A stretch of DNA of 6,598 nt from CAYXVU01 sp964468725. Its GTDB lineage: Bacteria; Acidobacteriota; Blastocatellia; UBA7656. Positions within the stretch are counted from its first letter, which is position 1; the number at the start of each line of letters is the position of its first letter. The stretch spans positions 1-6,598 of the forward strand of contig CAYXVU010000300.1 of the NCBI GenBank assembly GCA_964468725.1. The letters are read 5' to 3'. Shown in pieces: positions 1-6,223 of the stretch. Both the position numbers and the translations under genes were made by a program. Under the pieces are notes generated by a model. It worked only from the letters and a program-made list of their open reading frames with translations, made no database searches and was not told the origin of the DNA.

Positions 1-1181
1 ATAATCGTGGCGGAGGTCGTCTCGCAACTCATATTCAGTAACGTCAGGTTGTCGTAGGCTTTAAGCCGGTTTAGCCCCATCGCCTCATGCGCCGCCGTGT
101 GAAAATAGGAATCGCTGCCGATGGCCAGTTTCACCTTGTGACGATTGAGCAATTGCAGATTGCGGACGAACAGTTTGCGCAGGTTGTCTGTCATCTGTCC
201 GGTCGCGCGATTCGGGTCGAGCCGGGCAATACGATCAAAGGCGCGTTCAAGCGTCGTCACCACGACGATGTTCTTCTGTGCAGCCATTCGCGCATCGGCT
301 TCGGCAATTTCGTAGCGCGACAGGTCTTCATACAAACGCAAATTGTCTTGTTCAGGGCGAAAGCCTGGCAGGTGATTGATTTCGTCCACGCCAGCAACGA
401 CGGCGTAATGGAAATCCGTGGCGGTTTCAATGTGGGTGGAAACGCGCAAGCCAGATGCGTGCGCACGTTTGACAATCTCCGGCAACATCACCGGATTCAG
501 GCCGTGCCAACCGAAATGCGCTTCGCTCTCGCGGCGTTTGTCGAACTCTTCCGAATGGAGCAGGTAGGTTTTGATGAAATCCGGTTTGCCGGTTTTGATG
601 GCCTCCCATTTGCGGTCGAGGTCGGCAACCGTATCCACGACATAACAGAAGGCTCCATCTTGGGCGTCTTCCTGACTGAAAACGCCGCGTTGCAGATTGA
701 GGCGAACCATCCCCAGCGGATGCCCGCCTGAAGCCGTCAGTCCACCGTTGGAGTAGGTCACGTCAATGCTGGCCGGGATGTTCACTTTTCCGAGCAGCGC
801 CGCTTTGTTACGGGGGAAATTGTTGGGGATTTTGAGATAAAAGATGCCAGCTTCCAGATACATACGAATGAAGCGAGCATTCTCCGCCGCATCATTGGAC
901 GTGGTGTTATGGTTGTGCGCTTCACCGAAGGGCGGAACAACGAATTTGCCCGCCAGATCAAATGTCTTATCCACTCGCGCCGGTTTCTTCACCGTCAGGT
1001 TGCCGCCGACCGCATAGAATTTGCCTGCGACAAATTTCTGCCCGTCAAACCATTTGCCGTTGACGAATTCGTAGTTCTGCGGCGCGTTCGTCTGCCCGTG
1101 TGAACAGATCGAGAGCAGGATCGCTACCAGCACAAGCTGATTTTTGCCTGCCCAAACGCTTTTGACATTTATCCTGCTCAC
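1..1181 (-). CDS. Exported metal-dependent amidohydrolase, 3' end outside window
   Basis: An open frame of 393 codons runs off the left edge without a stop or frameshift. The N-terminus has a hydrophobic stretch (about residues 14-26, LVLVAILLSICS) that reads as a signal peptide, so the enzyme is probably periplasmic or secreted. A short beta-strand domain (about 35-80) leads into the amidohydrolase barrel. The expected metal ligands are visible in order: the HxH pair H89/H91 in GEAHNHN, a candidate bridging lysine K204 in IKTYLL, H250 in STHIE, H270 in INHLPG, and D357 in GSDSYF. This pattern belongs to the amidohydrolase superfamily (imidazolonepropionase/prolidase-like members), which hydrolyse C-N bonds in cyclic amides or dipeptides; the substrate cannot be read. 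The GTG start at 1181 is chosen because AGGAG lies 10 bases upstream and the nearby ATGs (1189 and 1168) are out of frame and soon hit stops. It begins 28 bases after the beta-helix gene. Confidence 0.88.
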   Translation of the reverse strand, partial: MSRINVKSVWAGKNQLVLVAILLSICSHGQTNAPQNYEFVNGKWFDGQKFVAGKFYAVGGNLTVKKPARVDKTFDLAGKFVVPPFGEAHNHNTTSNDAAENARFIRMYLEAGIFYLKIPNNFPRNKAALLGKVNIPASIDVTYSNGGLTASGGHPLGMVRLNLQRGVFSQEDAQDGAFCYVVDTVADLDRKWEAIKTGKPDFIKTYLLHSEEFDKRRESEAHFGWHGLNPVMLPEIVKRAHASGLRVSTHIETATDFHYAVVAGVDEINHLPGFRPEQDNLRLYEDLSRYEIAEADARMAAQKNIVVVTTLERAFDRIARLDPNRATGQMTDNLRKLFVRNLQLLNRHKVKLAIGSDSYFHTAAHEAMGLNRLKAYDNLTLLNMSCETTSATI

Positions 1182-1191
1182 TTTGTCATTT

Positions 1192-1196
1192 CTCCT
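1192..1196 (-). promoter_or_regulatory. Ribosome binding site deciding the GTG start of the amidohydrolase
   Basis: AGGAG on the minus strand lies 10 bases before the GTG at 1181 and only 2 bases before an ATG at 1189. That ATG opens a three-codon frame (ATG ACA AAG TGA) whose TGA overlaps the GTG as GTGA. The spacing favours GTG as the real start. Confidence 0.55.
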
Positions 1197-1209
1197 AATC
1201 CGGCGCCTC

Positions 1210-3120
1210 TTAGTTACACCCCGGTGGCAGCGTCACCACAAAGCCAGTCTCGTGCGTGCCGGTCACTGTGGCGCTGCATTCCCGCGAAGTTGTCTCGTAG
1301 CCAAAGGTGTTTTGCCAATTCGTCAGCGTGAACAAAGCGCCCAGCCGCTCAAAGAAAAGCCCCGGACTGTAAATGTTATTCGTCGCCTGCCAATTGGTGA
1401 CCGCGTAGTCGGAAAAGAAATTGCGGTTATTCGGCCTGACCGGCAATCCGGCCAGCACATTGTCGGCAAAGACGAAGTTCTGCAACGGGTAGGCGTCCGA
1501 GGCTGTCAGATGCGCGACCGTTCCGGTCGAAGTGCTGCCATTGAAGTCACAGACGTTGCCGCGAAAGACAATCGTGCCAGGACTCGTACCTTGGCCGTTG
1601 GCGGCTTCCGAGTAAAGGCAGTAGCGCAATCCGAAATCGCCGACGATGAAGTTGTTGATGACCGTGACGTTGTTGACCGACGAAGTGATCGTCGTGCTGT
1701 CGGGTTCATAGCCGATCTGGATGCCAGCAGGTTTGACCGGATAGTGATTGATGTTGTTGTAGAAGACATTGCCTTCGACCAGCACATTGTCTACAGCGCG
1801 CACTTTACAGAATGACGGCGCGCCTTTGACGCTCACATTGTTTTTCCAATTCAGCAGGATGTTGTTGCGAATCGTCCAGTCCACCGAACAGCCATCGGGA
1901 ATGATGGCATTGACCGGGCCGGGGCGCGGATTCCAATTCTGCACGTTGGCATCGAGCAGATTGTCGAGCACTTCGATGCCGCTCACCATGCCCCACAGTT
2001 TGAAGCCGGTCGGGGTTGACCAATGGGCATGCGTACCGCAGGGTGGTACGCCGTAATCGCAACCGCGCGCCGTGTAGCTGATCTTCTGAAACCGCAGCGG
2101 GCCGTCAATCACGCTGGCCGAATCGCCAAAATCGCCGCGCGCAAAGTAGCCGCCCGTATCTTCGGCCTTGATGTTGGCGACGGCGAAGTGCTTCAGATTC
2201 AAGGTGGCGACAAAGAAGTTGAAAGCGGCGGTGTTGGTGTTGAGCGGCTTGCCGCGATTGATGTTGCTGAGTTCGAGGTCGTGAAGGTAGATATGTGTGG
2301 ATGAGTTGCTGCCGCTGCGGCCTGCAAACAGAAAGCCGATACCGTCATTCACGTTGCCCGATCCATCGGCTGCCGTTTGATAGCCATAATCGCGCACGCT
2401 GAAGTGCGCGAGCTCGATAAAACTGCGCGGATTGTTGCTGGTGTTGAGCGTGAAGGCGCGTTTGAGGTTGGCTCCGTCCAGCACGGCGATGTCATCTGCA
2501 TCAAACGGCGGATAGACGCCATCACCGTCATAATCCCAACCGACCAGCATGGTCGGGTCTTTCGGGAACTCCCAATCAATCGCTTCGCTGCCAGTTTTGG
2601 CCTTCGTATACGCGCCGGATACTCCTGACACGCCGGGCTGTAGGTTCTCTTCCCGCGCTACGCCGCGAAAACAGATGATATCTTCCGCGCCATCGCCGGG
2701 ACCGTCGGCCAGGCTCCACGCTTTGCGAATGGTTTGATACGGATTGCCGGGGGTGCCATCGCCGGTCACATCATTGCCGTTGTCCGCATCTACATACAGT
2801 TGATCTTCGATCACGCCGTCGTTATCAATATCGAGTTGCTGACCATTGCAGACGCGGCAATCTTCCGGCTCGCCGACGATGCCATCATCATCCAGATCAA
2901 ACCCGCTGGCGCGCGGCGTGTAGCCGACATCGGGATTCTTCAGGGCTGCCGCCAACGCCGTGCGCAGCCTCGCCGCAGTCAGCCGGGTTTCGGTCAGCGG
3001 GTGGTTAGCGGGAGCGGCGCTGCCGCCTCGCAGAAAGTCGCCGTTAAGCGAAATCATCATTCCCATACAGAGGAGCGCGAAGGTGATAACGAACGATCTC
3101 GGCGTTCTCGTTTTTTTCAT
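1210..3120 (-). CDS. Secreted right-handed beta-helix protein with EF-hand-type calcium loops
   Basis: This 636-residue protein starts with a clear signal peptide (MKKTRTPRSF then a hydrophobic core to about residue 25). Residues 75-86 form a canonical EF-hand loop (DLDDDGIVGEPE: D at positions 1, 3 and 5, G at 6, E at 12). A second DxDxDG loop follows at 97-102 and a third at 196-201, so calcium binding is likely. A C88-x-x-C91 pair sits between the first two. The segment at 109-131 (YVDADNGNDVTGDGTPGNPYQTI) is the usual entry of DUF1565/parallel beta-helix proteins. From about 210 to 600 there are irregular repeats rich in N, V, I and G, such as VLVEGNVFYNN, VTVINNFIVG and IVFRGNVCDFN, typical of pectate-lyase-like coils. 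Known relatives are extracellular polysaccharide lyases, epimerases or surface proteins; no catalytic set can be assigned. GAGG lies 7 bases before the ATG. The gene begins 28 bases after the interrupted hydrolase, in the same direction. Confidence 0.85.
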   Translation of the reverse strand: MKKTRTPRSFVITFALLCMGMMISLNGDFLRGGSAAPANHPLTETRLTAARLRTALAAALKNPDVGYTPRASGFDLDDDGIVGEPEDCRVCNGQQLDIDNDGVIEDQLYVDADNGNDVTGDGTPGNPYQTIRKAWSLADGPGDGAEDIICFRGVAREENLQPGVSGVSGAYTKAKTGSEAIDWEFPKDPTMLVGWDYDGDGVYPPFDADDIAVLDGANLKRAFTLNTSNNPRSFIELAHFSVRDYGYQTAADGSGNVNDGIGFLFAGRSGSNSSTHIYLHDLELSNINRGKPLNTNTAAFNFFVATLNLKHFAVANIKAEDTGGYFARGDFGDSASVIDGPLRFQKISYTARGCDYGVPPCGTHAHWSTPTGFKLWGMVSGIEVLDNLLDANVQNWNPRPGPVNAIIPDGCSVDWTIRNNILLNWKNNVSVKGAPSFCKVRAVDNVLVEGNVFYNNINHYPVKPAGIQIGYEPDSTTITSSVNNVTVINNFIVGDFGLRYCLYSEAANGQGTSPGTIVFRGNVCDFNGSTSTGTVAHLTASDAYPLQNFVFADNVLAGLPVRPNNRNFFSDYAVTNWQATNNIYSPGLFFERLGALFTLTNWQNTFGYETTSRECSATVTGTHETGFVVTLPPGCN

Positions 3121-3148
3121 GCTCTAACCTCACCGATATTTTCTGAAC

Positions 3149-3343
3149 CTATTTGGCATCCCTCAGCTTGTGTCTGAACCAGATGGCGATCATCTCCGCG
3201 AGCTCCGGATGAGCAATCAGAATGCGGCTGCCGTGTTCCGTACCCGCAACCTCAAGGATCTCTGCCTTGCGACTCTTTTCGCGTAGCGCCGTGAACACCT
3301 CTTTGATGACCGGGACTTTTTCATCCGCTGATTTAACGAACAG
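3149..3343 (-). pseudogene. Severed C-terminal part of the alpha/beta hydrolase
   Basis: Directly after the TGA at 3344-3346 the same frame stays open for 64 more codons to a TAG at 3149-3151. The encoded stretch starts LFVKSADEKVP and later has EVAGTEHGSRIL. In alpha/beta hydrolases the strand with the catalytic acid and the loop with the catalytic histidine appear exactly in this order, so D196 and H226 (numbered from the start at 3910) are the likely missing triad members. The segment has no start or ribosome binding site of its own that I can see, so it would be expressed only by readthrough. Either the gene is freshly broken, the TGA is an error in the sequence, or the stop is read through. 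Confidence 0.8.
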
Positions 3344-3910
3344 TCAAGGGATGTCGCCGCCATCAATCAACTCCATAGACTCATCGCTGAACGATCCCGG
3401 CGAGAGCGCCACATAAGCGCGCCCGTAGCCGCTTTGCCGCGCCGCAATCGCCATCATTTCGCCGCTGTAGCTGGCTCCAACAAAACCGATTCGTTCCGGG
3501 TCAATGCCGCGCAGGGTTTTCAGATAGCGATGCGCTGCCGTTACATCCCGATGCGACGGTTTGATGGTCAACTCGACGCTCTGCTCGTTATAGGGGATGA
3601 ACTTGCCTTTATTGATGCTCTCGCCGTGACCGCGCAAATCCACTCGCAAAGACGCAATGCCCTGTCGCGCCAGTTGCCCTGCCAGACCGGCGTACTCGGT
3701 TCGGTCGCCCGCCGCTCGATTGAGCATGATGACCGCCGGAGCGAGTCTATTGGACGGCGGAATGCACAGATCACCGACCAGATTCCAGCCGTCGCTTTCC
3801 ACCATGATGCGCGTCATCTTGGGCGCACTCCGCTGCGTCTGCGCGCTAGCAAAGCCCACTATACTGATAACCAATGCCAGAACTGCCTTGACGGCTCTCG
3901 TAACTTGCAT
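3344..3910 (-). CDS. Exported alpha/beta hydrolase (dienelactone-hydrolase type), truncated by in-frame TGA
   Basis: The protein begins with a signal peptide (MQVTRAVKAVLALVISIVGFASAQ). The hydrolase fold then follows: a first strand with IMVESDGWNLVGDLCIPP, a segment LAPAVIMLNRAAG, DLRGHGES (D91 to S98) and the nucleophile elbow VGASYSGE with S147. This matches serine esterases/peptidases of the alpha/beta hydrolase superfamily. The reading frame stops at TGA (codon 189) after GGDIP, before the acid and histidine, so the product as read would be inactive. The full frame to 3149 would give about 253 residues, a normal family length. I chose the ATG at 3910 because GAGG lies 6 bases upstream; a GTG at 3946 overlaps the stop of the upstream gene but would place extra residues before the signal peptide. 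Part of its 5' half (3709-3799) is nearly identical to a stretch of the short ORF at 5879-6223. Confidence 0.8.
   Translation of the reverse strand: MQVTRAVKAVLALVISIVGFASAQTQRSAPKMTRIMVESDGWNLVGDLCIPPSNRLAPAVIMLNRAAGDRTEYAGLAGQLARQGIASLRVDLRGHGESINKGKFIPYNEQSVELTIKPSHRDVTAAHRYLKTLRGIDPERIGFVGASYSGEMMAIAARQSGYGRAYVALSPGSFSDESMELIDGGDIP
3709..3799. repeat. 91-bp direct repeat, copy 1 (inside alpha/beta hydrolase)
   Basis: This stretch matches 6025-6115 at 89 of 91 positions in the same orientation. It encodes the segment from ESDGW through LNRAA. The two differences I see are the third base of one codon in GACCGCCGGA versus GACCGCTGGA and one in GATCACCG versus GATCGCCG. Identity falls sharply on both sides. 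Confidence 0.9.
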
Positions 3911-3916
3911 AGGCAA

Positions 3917-3920
3917 CCTC
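3917..3920 (-). promoter_or_regulatory. Ribosome binding site deciding the hydrolase start
   Basis: GAGG on the minus strand lies 6 bases before the ATG at 3910. The beta-helix gene has a very similar leader (GTGAGGTT followed by ATG about 7 bases later), which supports 3910 over the upstream GTG at 3946. Confidence 0.55.
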
Positions 3921-3942
3921 ACGATAAAGAACTGATCTGCTC

Positions 3943-5160
3943 TCACTGCCGCGCTTTTTCCAGCCGTTGCACGCGCGCAAAAAAGCCACCCGTCGCATAC
4001 TGCCCGCCGCGCACACGCACCAAAACCTGGTTGACGCCCGGCGCGAGCTGGATATAAGCGTATTCCGCTGGATGCTTCGGGCTTTTGCCGAAGTCGTACC
4101 AGGCAAACTGATCGCGGTCGAAATAACCCTCAAATTTGCCGTTGCGCCACACCGCCAAGTTATCCACGGTGCTGAATTGCAGCGTGGCTGTTTCGCCTTC
4201 CTTGAGTTGAATCGTGGTGGCGAAGTAGGCCACCGTGCGGCTGCCCGTGTATTCGGTGACTTGCCCCGTGACCACTGCGCCGCGCGCATCAGTTGCAAAT
4301 TTGCGCCAGCGTTGCGTGGCGCCCTCGTCACGCACGGAGGTAACCCGGACAGGCGCGAGGGCGGCTTCGATTGCCGGGATCGCCTTTGTCAGCGGGCCAA
4401 GCACCTGCCAGTTCGTCACCAACTTTTCCGGCTGGTAATTGATTTCGGCAGGCAAGCGCGGGCCGCGATAACTCAACTGCGGAATAGCTGTCACACGGAT
4501 ATTGTCGAGCCAGACCGCCCCGCCGACTTCGCGTGGCTTGAAACCCGCTTTGCCGGAATCGCCTTCATACAGATCAAACGTCACTTTCGGCGTTTGCAAA
4601 TCTCCGACATAGAAATGGCACATCTGCCCGGCGACCTCCGCCGCAAACCACTGCCATTGCCCGGTACGGATGGCCGCCTCGCCTTTCAGCGCGGTGCGAT
4701 ACTCTTCATACAACGCGCGCGACGGGTTCCAGTCACGTCGCGGATTGACGCGGATGTAACTGTCGTTGCCTTTGATATAGATGCCACCGAGATCAACACG
4801 GCGGGCGCTTTCCTTGTAGTGGTAGATCAACCCTAAGTAATTATCCTGCTCATCGGGGAACAAGACTTCGCCTTCGATACGATAGGCGCGCCACTGAGCG
4901 GAGCCACGCATCAGGGCAAAGACTCGCGCCCCGCCGGGCGTTAGTTGCACGACCTTGCCGTGCATAGCCTGATTTGAATCAATGACGGTGACCCATCTCG
5001 GATCGCTGACTTCCCAACGTGCCAGCCCAGCTTCAAAATCATCGCGGAAAAGCTCAGCGAAGTTTCCCGAAACGGTCTGGCGCTGACCCAAGCCGATAGC
5101 TGTGATGAGCAGCAAACTCAGCCAGAGCCAGCAACAGCGTTGCACGATTTGCATTCTCAT
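3943..5160 (-). CDS. Secreted two-domain beta-sandwich protein (LamG/DUF1080-like plus C-terminal carbohydrate-binding-like domain)
   Basis: The 405-residue product starts with a signal peptide (about residues 1-25, with core WLWLSLLLITAIGLG). Residues 38-226 look like a concanavalin A-type jelly roll: FRDDFEAGLARWEV at the first strand, RIEGEVLFPDEQDNYLGLIYHY in the middle, GQWQWFAAEVAGQ, and the closing AVWLDNIRVT. This order is usual in LamG/DUF1080 (3-keto-disaccharide hydrolase-like) domains. Residues 245-403 form a second domain with VTNWQVLGPL, TVAYFATTIQL, DNLAVWRNGKFEG and PGVNQVLVRVRGG, which resembles galactose-binding-like beta-sandwiches attached to glycoside hydrolases. I see no convincing catalytic residues, so a binding or scaffold role is as likely as an enzyme. 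AGGGG lies 9 bases before the ATG at 5160; an ATG two codons later is an alternative. The gene follows the smaller LamG-like gene after 15 bases, and its TGA overlaps a GTG in front of the hydrolase. Confidence 0.82.
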   Translation of the reverse strand: MRMQIVQRCCWLWLSLLLITAIGLGQRQTVSGNFAELFRDDFEAGLARWEVSDPRWVTVIDSNQAMHGKVVQLTPGGARVFALMRGSAQWRAYRIEGEVLFPDEQDNYLGLIYHYKESARRVDLGGIYIKGNDSYIRVNPRRDWNPSRALYEEYRTALKGEAAIRTGQWQWFAAEVAGQMCHFYVGDLQTPKVTFDLYEGDSGKAGFKPREVGGAVWLDNIRVTAIPQLSYRGPRLPAEINYQPEKLVTNWQVLGPLTKAIPAIEAALAPVRVTSVRDEGATQRWRKFATDARGAVVTGQVTEYTGSRTVAYFATTIQLKEGETATLQFSTVDNLAVWRNGKFEGYFDRDQFAWYDFGKSPKHPAEYAYIQLAPGVNQVLVRVRGGQYATGGFFARVQRLEKARQ

Positions 5161-5175
5161 TCGCTCGAGCCCCTT

Positions 5176-5874
5176 TCAATGCGTGACGCGCAGGTTGGCA
5201 AAATGCGCCACCGTGCCAGGACCGATCCACAAGGCCAGCGGTCCTTTTGTTTCTCCGAGCTTCAAGTCATTAACAACCAGCACAGGCTGGGTTGTACCGT
5301 GAACGTAAAGCTTGGCTTTGAGGCCGCGCACTTCGATTTTCACTTTCGTCCAGGCGCCAGGCACGAGGTCAACATAACTTTCGTATTTTTCGGGAAACTC
5401 TTTCCGCAAGCGTGGCCAGGGCCAGTCCGGGTGCGCGACATATTGCGCCGAATGATTGCGCCGCATTTGATCATCTGCGCGCGCATTCAGCGGGCGCAGA
5501 TAAAAGCATTCATACTTCGCAGCTTCCGGCGCAAGGTGAAACGCCAGACCAACAAAACCTCGCGACGATTCCGGTGCGTTGGGCAGCACATCACCTGTCA
5601 ACTCCAATTCGATCACGCCATCCTGAAAATCCGTGCCTGGCAGGATGAGCAATCGCTCTACGTTGTCCGCCGGATTGGCGATATCAGCAACGCGCAAAGC
5701 CCGCCGCCCCTGGTGCGTCACTGGTTCCGCTTTCACATATTGCAGCTTGGCATCGCCAAGCTTATCCAGCGGAATGAGCGTCGCCCGCGCTTGCGAATAG
5801 CTTGTTTGTACCGCTATCAACATCACGGCGTTCATCAAGTAAACAGCCGCCAATCTCATCATTTTTCGGTTCAT
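5176..5874 (-). CDS. Secreted LamG/DUF1080-like concanavalin A-fold protein
   Basis: This is a 232-residue protein with a signal peptide (MNRKMMRLAAVYLMNAVMLIAVQTSYSQ, two Met options at the start). The rest is one jelly-roll domain: residues around 80-110 give FQDGVIELELTGD and SRGFVGLAFHL, followed by ECFYLRPLNARADD, then GAWTKVKIEVRGLKAKLYVHG, and the final strands GPLALWIGPGTVAHFANLRVTH. The YECFYLRP and AKLYVHG elements are characteristic of family members found next to glycoside hydrolases and dehydrogenases in Acidobacteriota and Bacteroidota. It probably binds or acts on a sugar outside the cytoplasm; the substrate is unknown. It is shorter than the neighbouring protein at 3943-5160 and lacks the second domain. 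AGGA lies 9 bases before the ATG and overlaps the 3' end of the short upstream ORF, whose stop is 4 bases before this start, so translation may be coupled. Confidence 0.82.
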   Translation of the reverse strand: MNRKMMRLAAVYLMNAVMLIAVQTSYSQARATLIPLDKLGDAKLQYVKAEPVTHQGRRALRVADIANPADNVERLLILPGTDFQDGVIELELTGDVLPNAPESSRGFVGLAFHLAPEAAKYECFYLRPLNARADDQMRRNHSAQYVAHPDWPWPRLRKEFPEKYESYVDLVPGAWTKVKIEVRGLKAKLYVHGTTQPVLVVNDLKLGETKGPLALWIGPGTVAHFANLRVTH

Positions 5875-5878
5875 TCGT

Positions 5879-6223
5879 TTATTTCCTTTGACCCAAAATC
5901 ACACCTTCGGTTTTCCCAATGGTTGCGCCAATATTCATCCCCGCACAGCGTCGCCCCTCGCCTTGATAGCCATGCCACACTGGTTCAATCAATTTGTCGG
6001 GCAACAGCACCGTCCCGCCCGTAGCCGCCGCTCGATTGAGCATGATGACCGCTGGAGCGAGTCTATTGGACGGCGGAATGCACAGATCGCCGACCAGATT
6101 CCAGCCGTCGCTTTCGATTACAACGCGCCGTTCTTTGAGGGCTCCTTTCTGACCAGCCAATCCGTCAAAACTGATCAATCCAATAAAGACCATCCAAACG
6201 ATTGCGACTGCTCTAGCGTTCAT
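5879..6223 (-). CDS. Short exported chimeric protein: alpha/beta hydrolase N-terminus joined to unrecognised tail
   Basis: The 114-residue product has a signal peptide (MNARAVAIVWMVFIGLISF...LAG). Residues 34-66 are the first strand and first loop of the same alpha/beta hydrolase family as the gene at 3344-3910, nearly identical over RAA-terminated segment ESDGWNLVGDLCIPPSNRLA. After NRAA (residue 66) homology ends abruptly. The tail of about 48 residues (TGGTVLLPDKLIEP, WHGYQGEGRRCAG, NIGATIGKTEGVILGQRK) shows no nucleophile elbow, acid or histidine, and I do not recognise it. The frame of this tail is the only open one there. It is most likely a remnant of a second hydrolase or a recombination product rather than a working enzyme. 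The ATG at 6223 overlaps the end of the propeller gene by 11 bases, with GGGGG 6 bases upstream. Whether it is translated into a stable protein is open. Confidence 0.6.
   Translation of the reverse strand: MNARAVAIVWMVFIGLISFDGLAGQKGALKERRVVIESDGWNLVGDLCIPPSNRLAPAVIMLNRAAATGGTVLLPDKLIEPVWHGYQGEGRRCAGMNIGATIGKTEGVILGQRK
6025..6115. repeat. 91-bp direct repeat, copy 2 (inside short chimeric ORF)
   Basis: This is the partner of 3709-3799 (offset 2316 bases, same orientation). The left boundary lies in GCGGCGG on the minus strand, where the short ORF leaves the hydrolase family. The right boundary lies in the GAA codon of VIESDG, beyond which the two proteins are still similar (IMVESDG versus VVIESDG) but the DNA is not. 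Confidence 0.9.

Noticed and set aside
87..731. Plus-strand open frame of 214 codons at the left end
   Set aside because: Lies entirely inside the amidohydrolase, whose minus-strand frame carries all metal ligands.
1200..1207. GGCGCC palindrome between the beta-helix and amidohydrolase genes as a terminator
   Set aside because: The dyad is only 6 bases with no loop and no T-run; it cannot form a terminator hairpin.
1144..1815. Plus-strand open frame of 223 codons opposite the beta-helix gene
   Set aside because: Hydrophobic start looks like a signal peptide by chance, but the rest is valine/arginine/aspartate-rich shadow sequence crossing the junction of two minus-strand genes.
3344..3346. 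Selenocysteine codon
   Set aside because: The site lies between a strand and the catalytic acid of a serine hydrolase, no redox role is expected and no insertion hairpin is evident just downstream.
3967..4836. Plus-strand open frame of 289 codons opposite the two-domain protein
   Set aside because: Antisense to a well supported secreted protein; composition (H, R, A, D) and absence of domains fit a shadow frame.
5140..6024. Long plus-strand open frame (294 codons) opposite the LamG-like gene and the short ORF
   Set aside because: It spans several minus-strand genes and their junctions, has no family motifs, and is rich in H, R and Q as expected for an antisense shadow.
6025..6115. Insertion sequence or CRISPR-type repeat
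   Set aside because: Only two copies, both in frame within coding sequence of the same protein family, with no inverted ends, target duplications or transposase.
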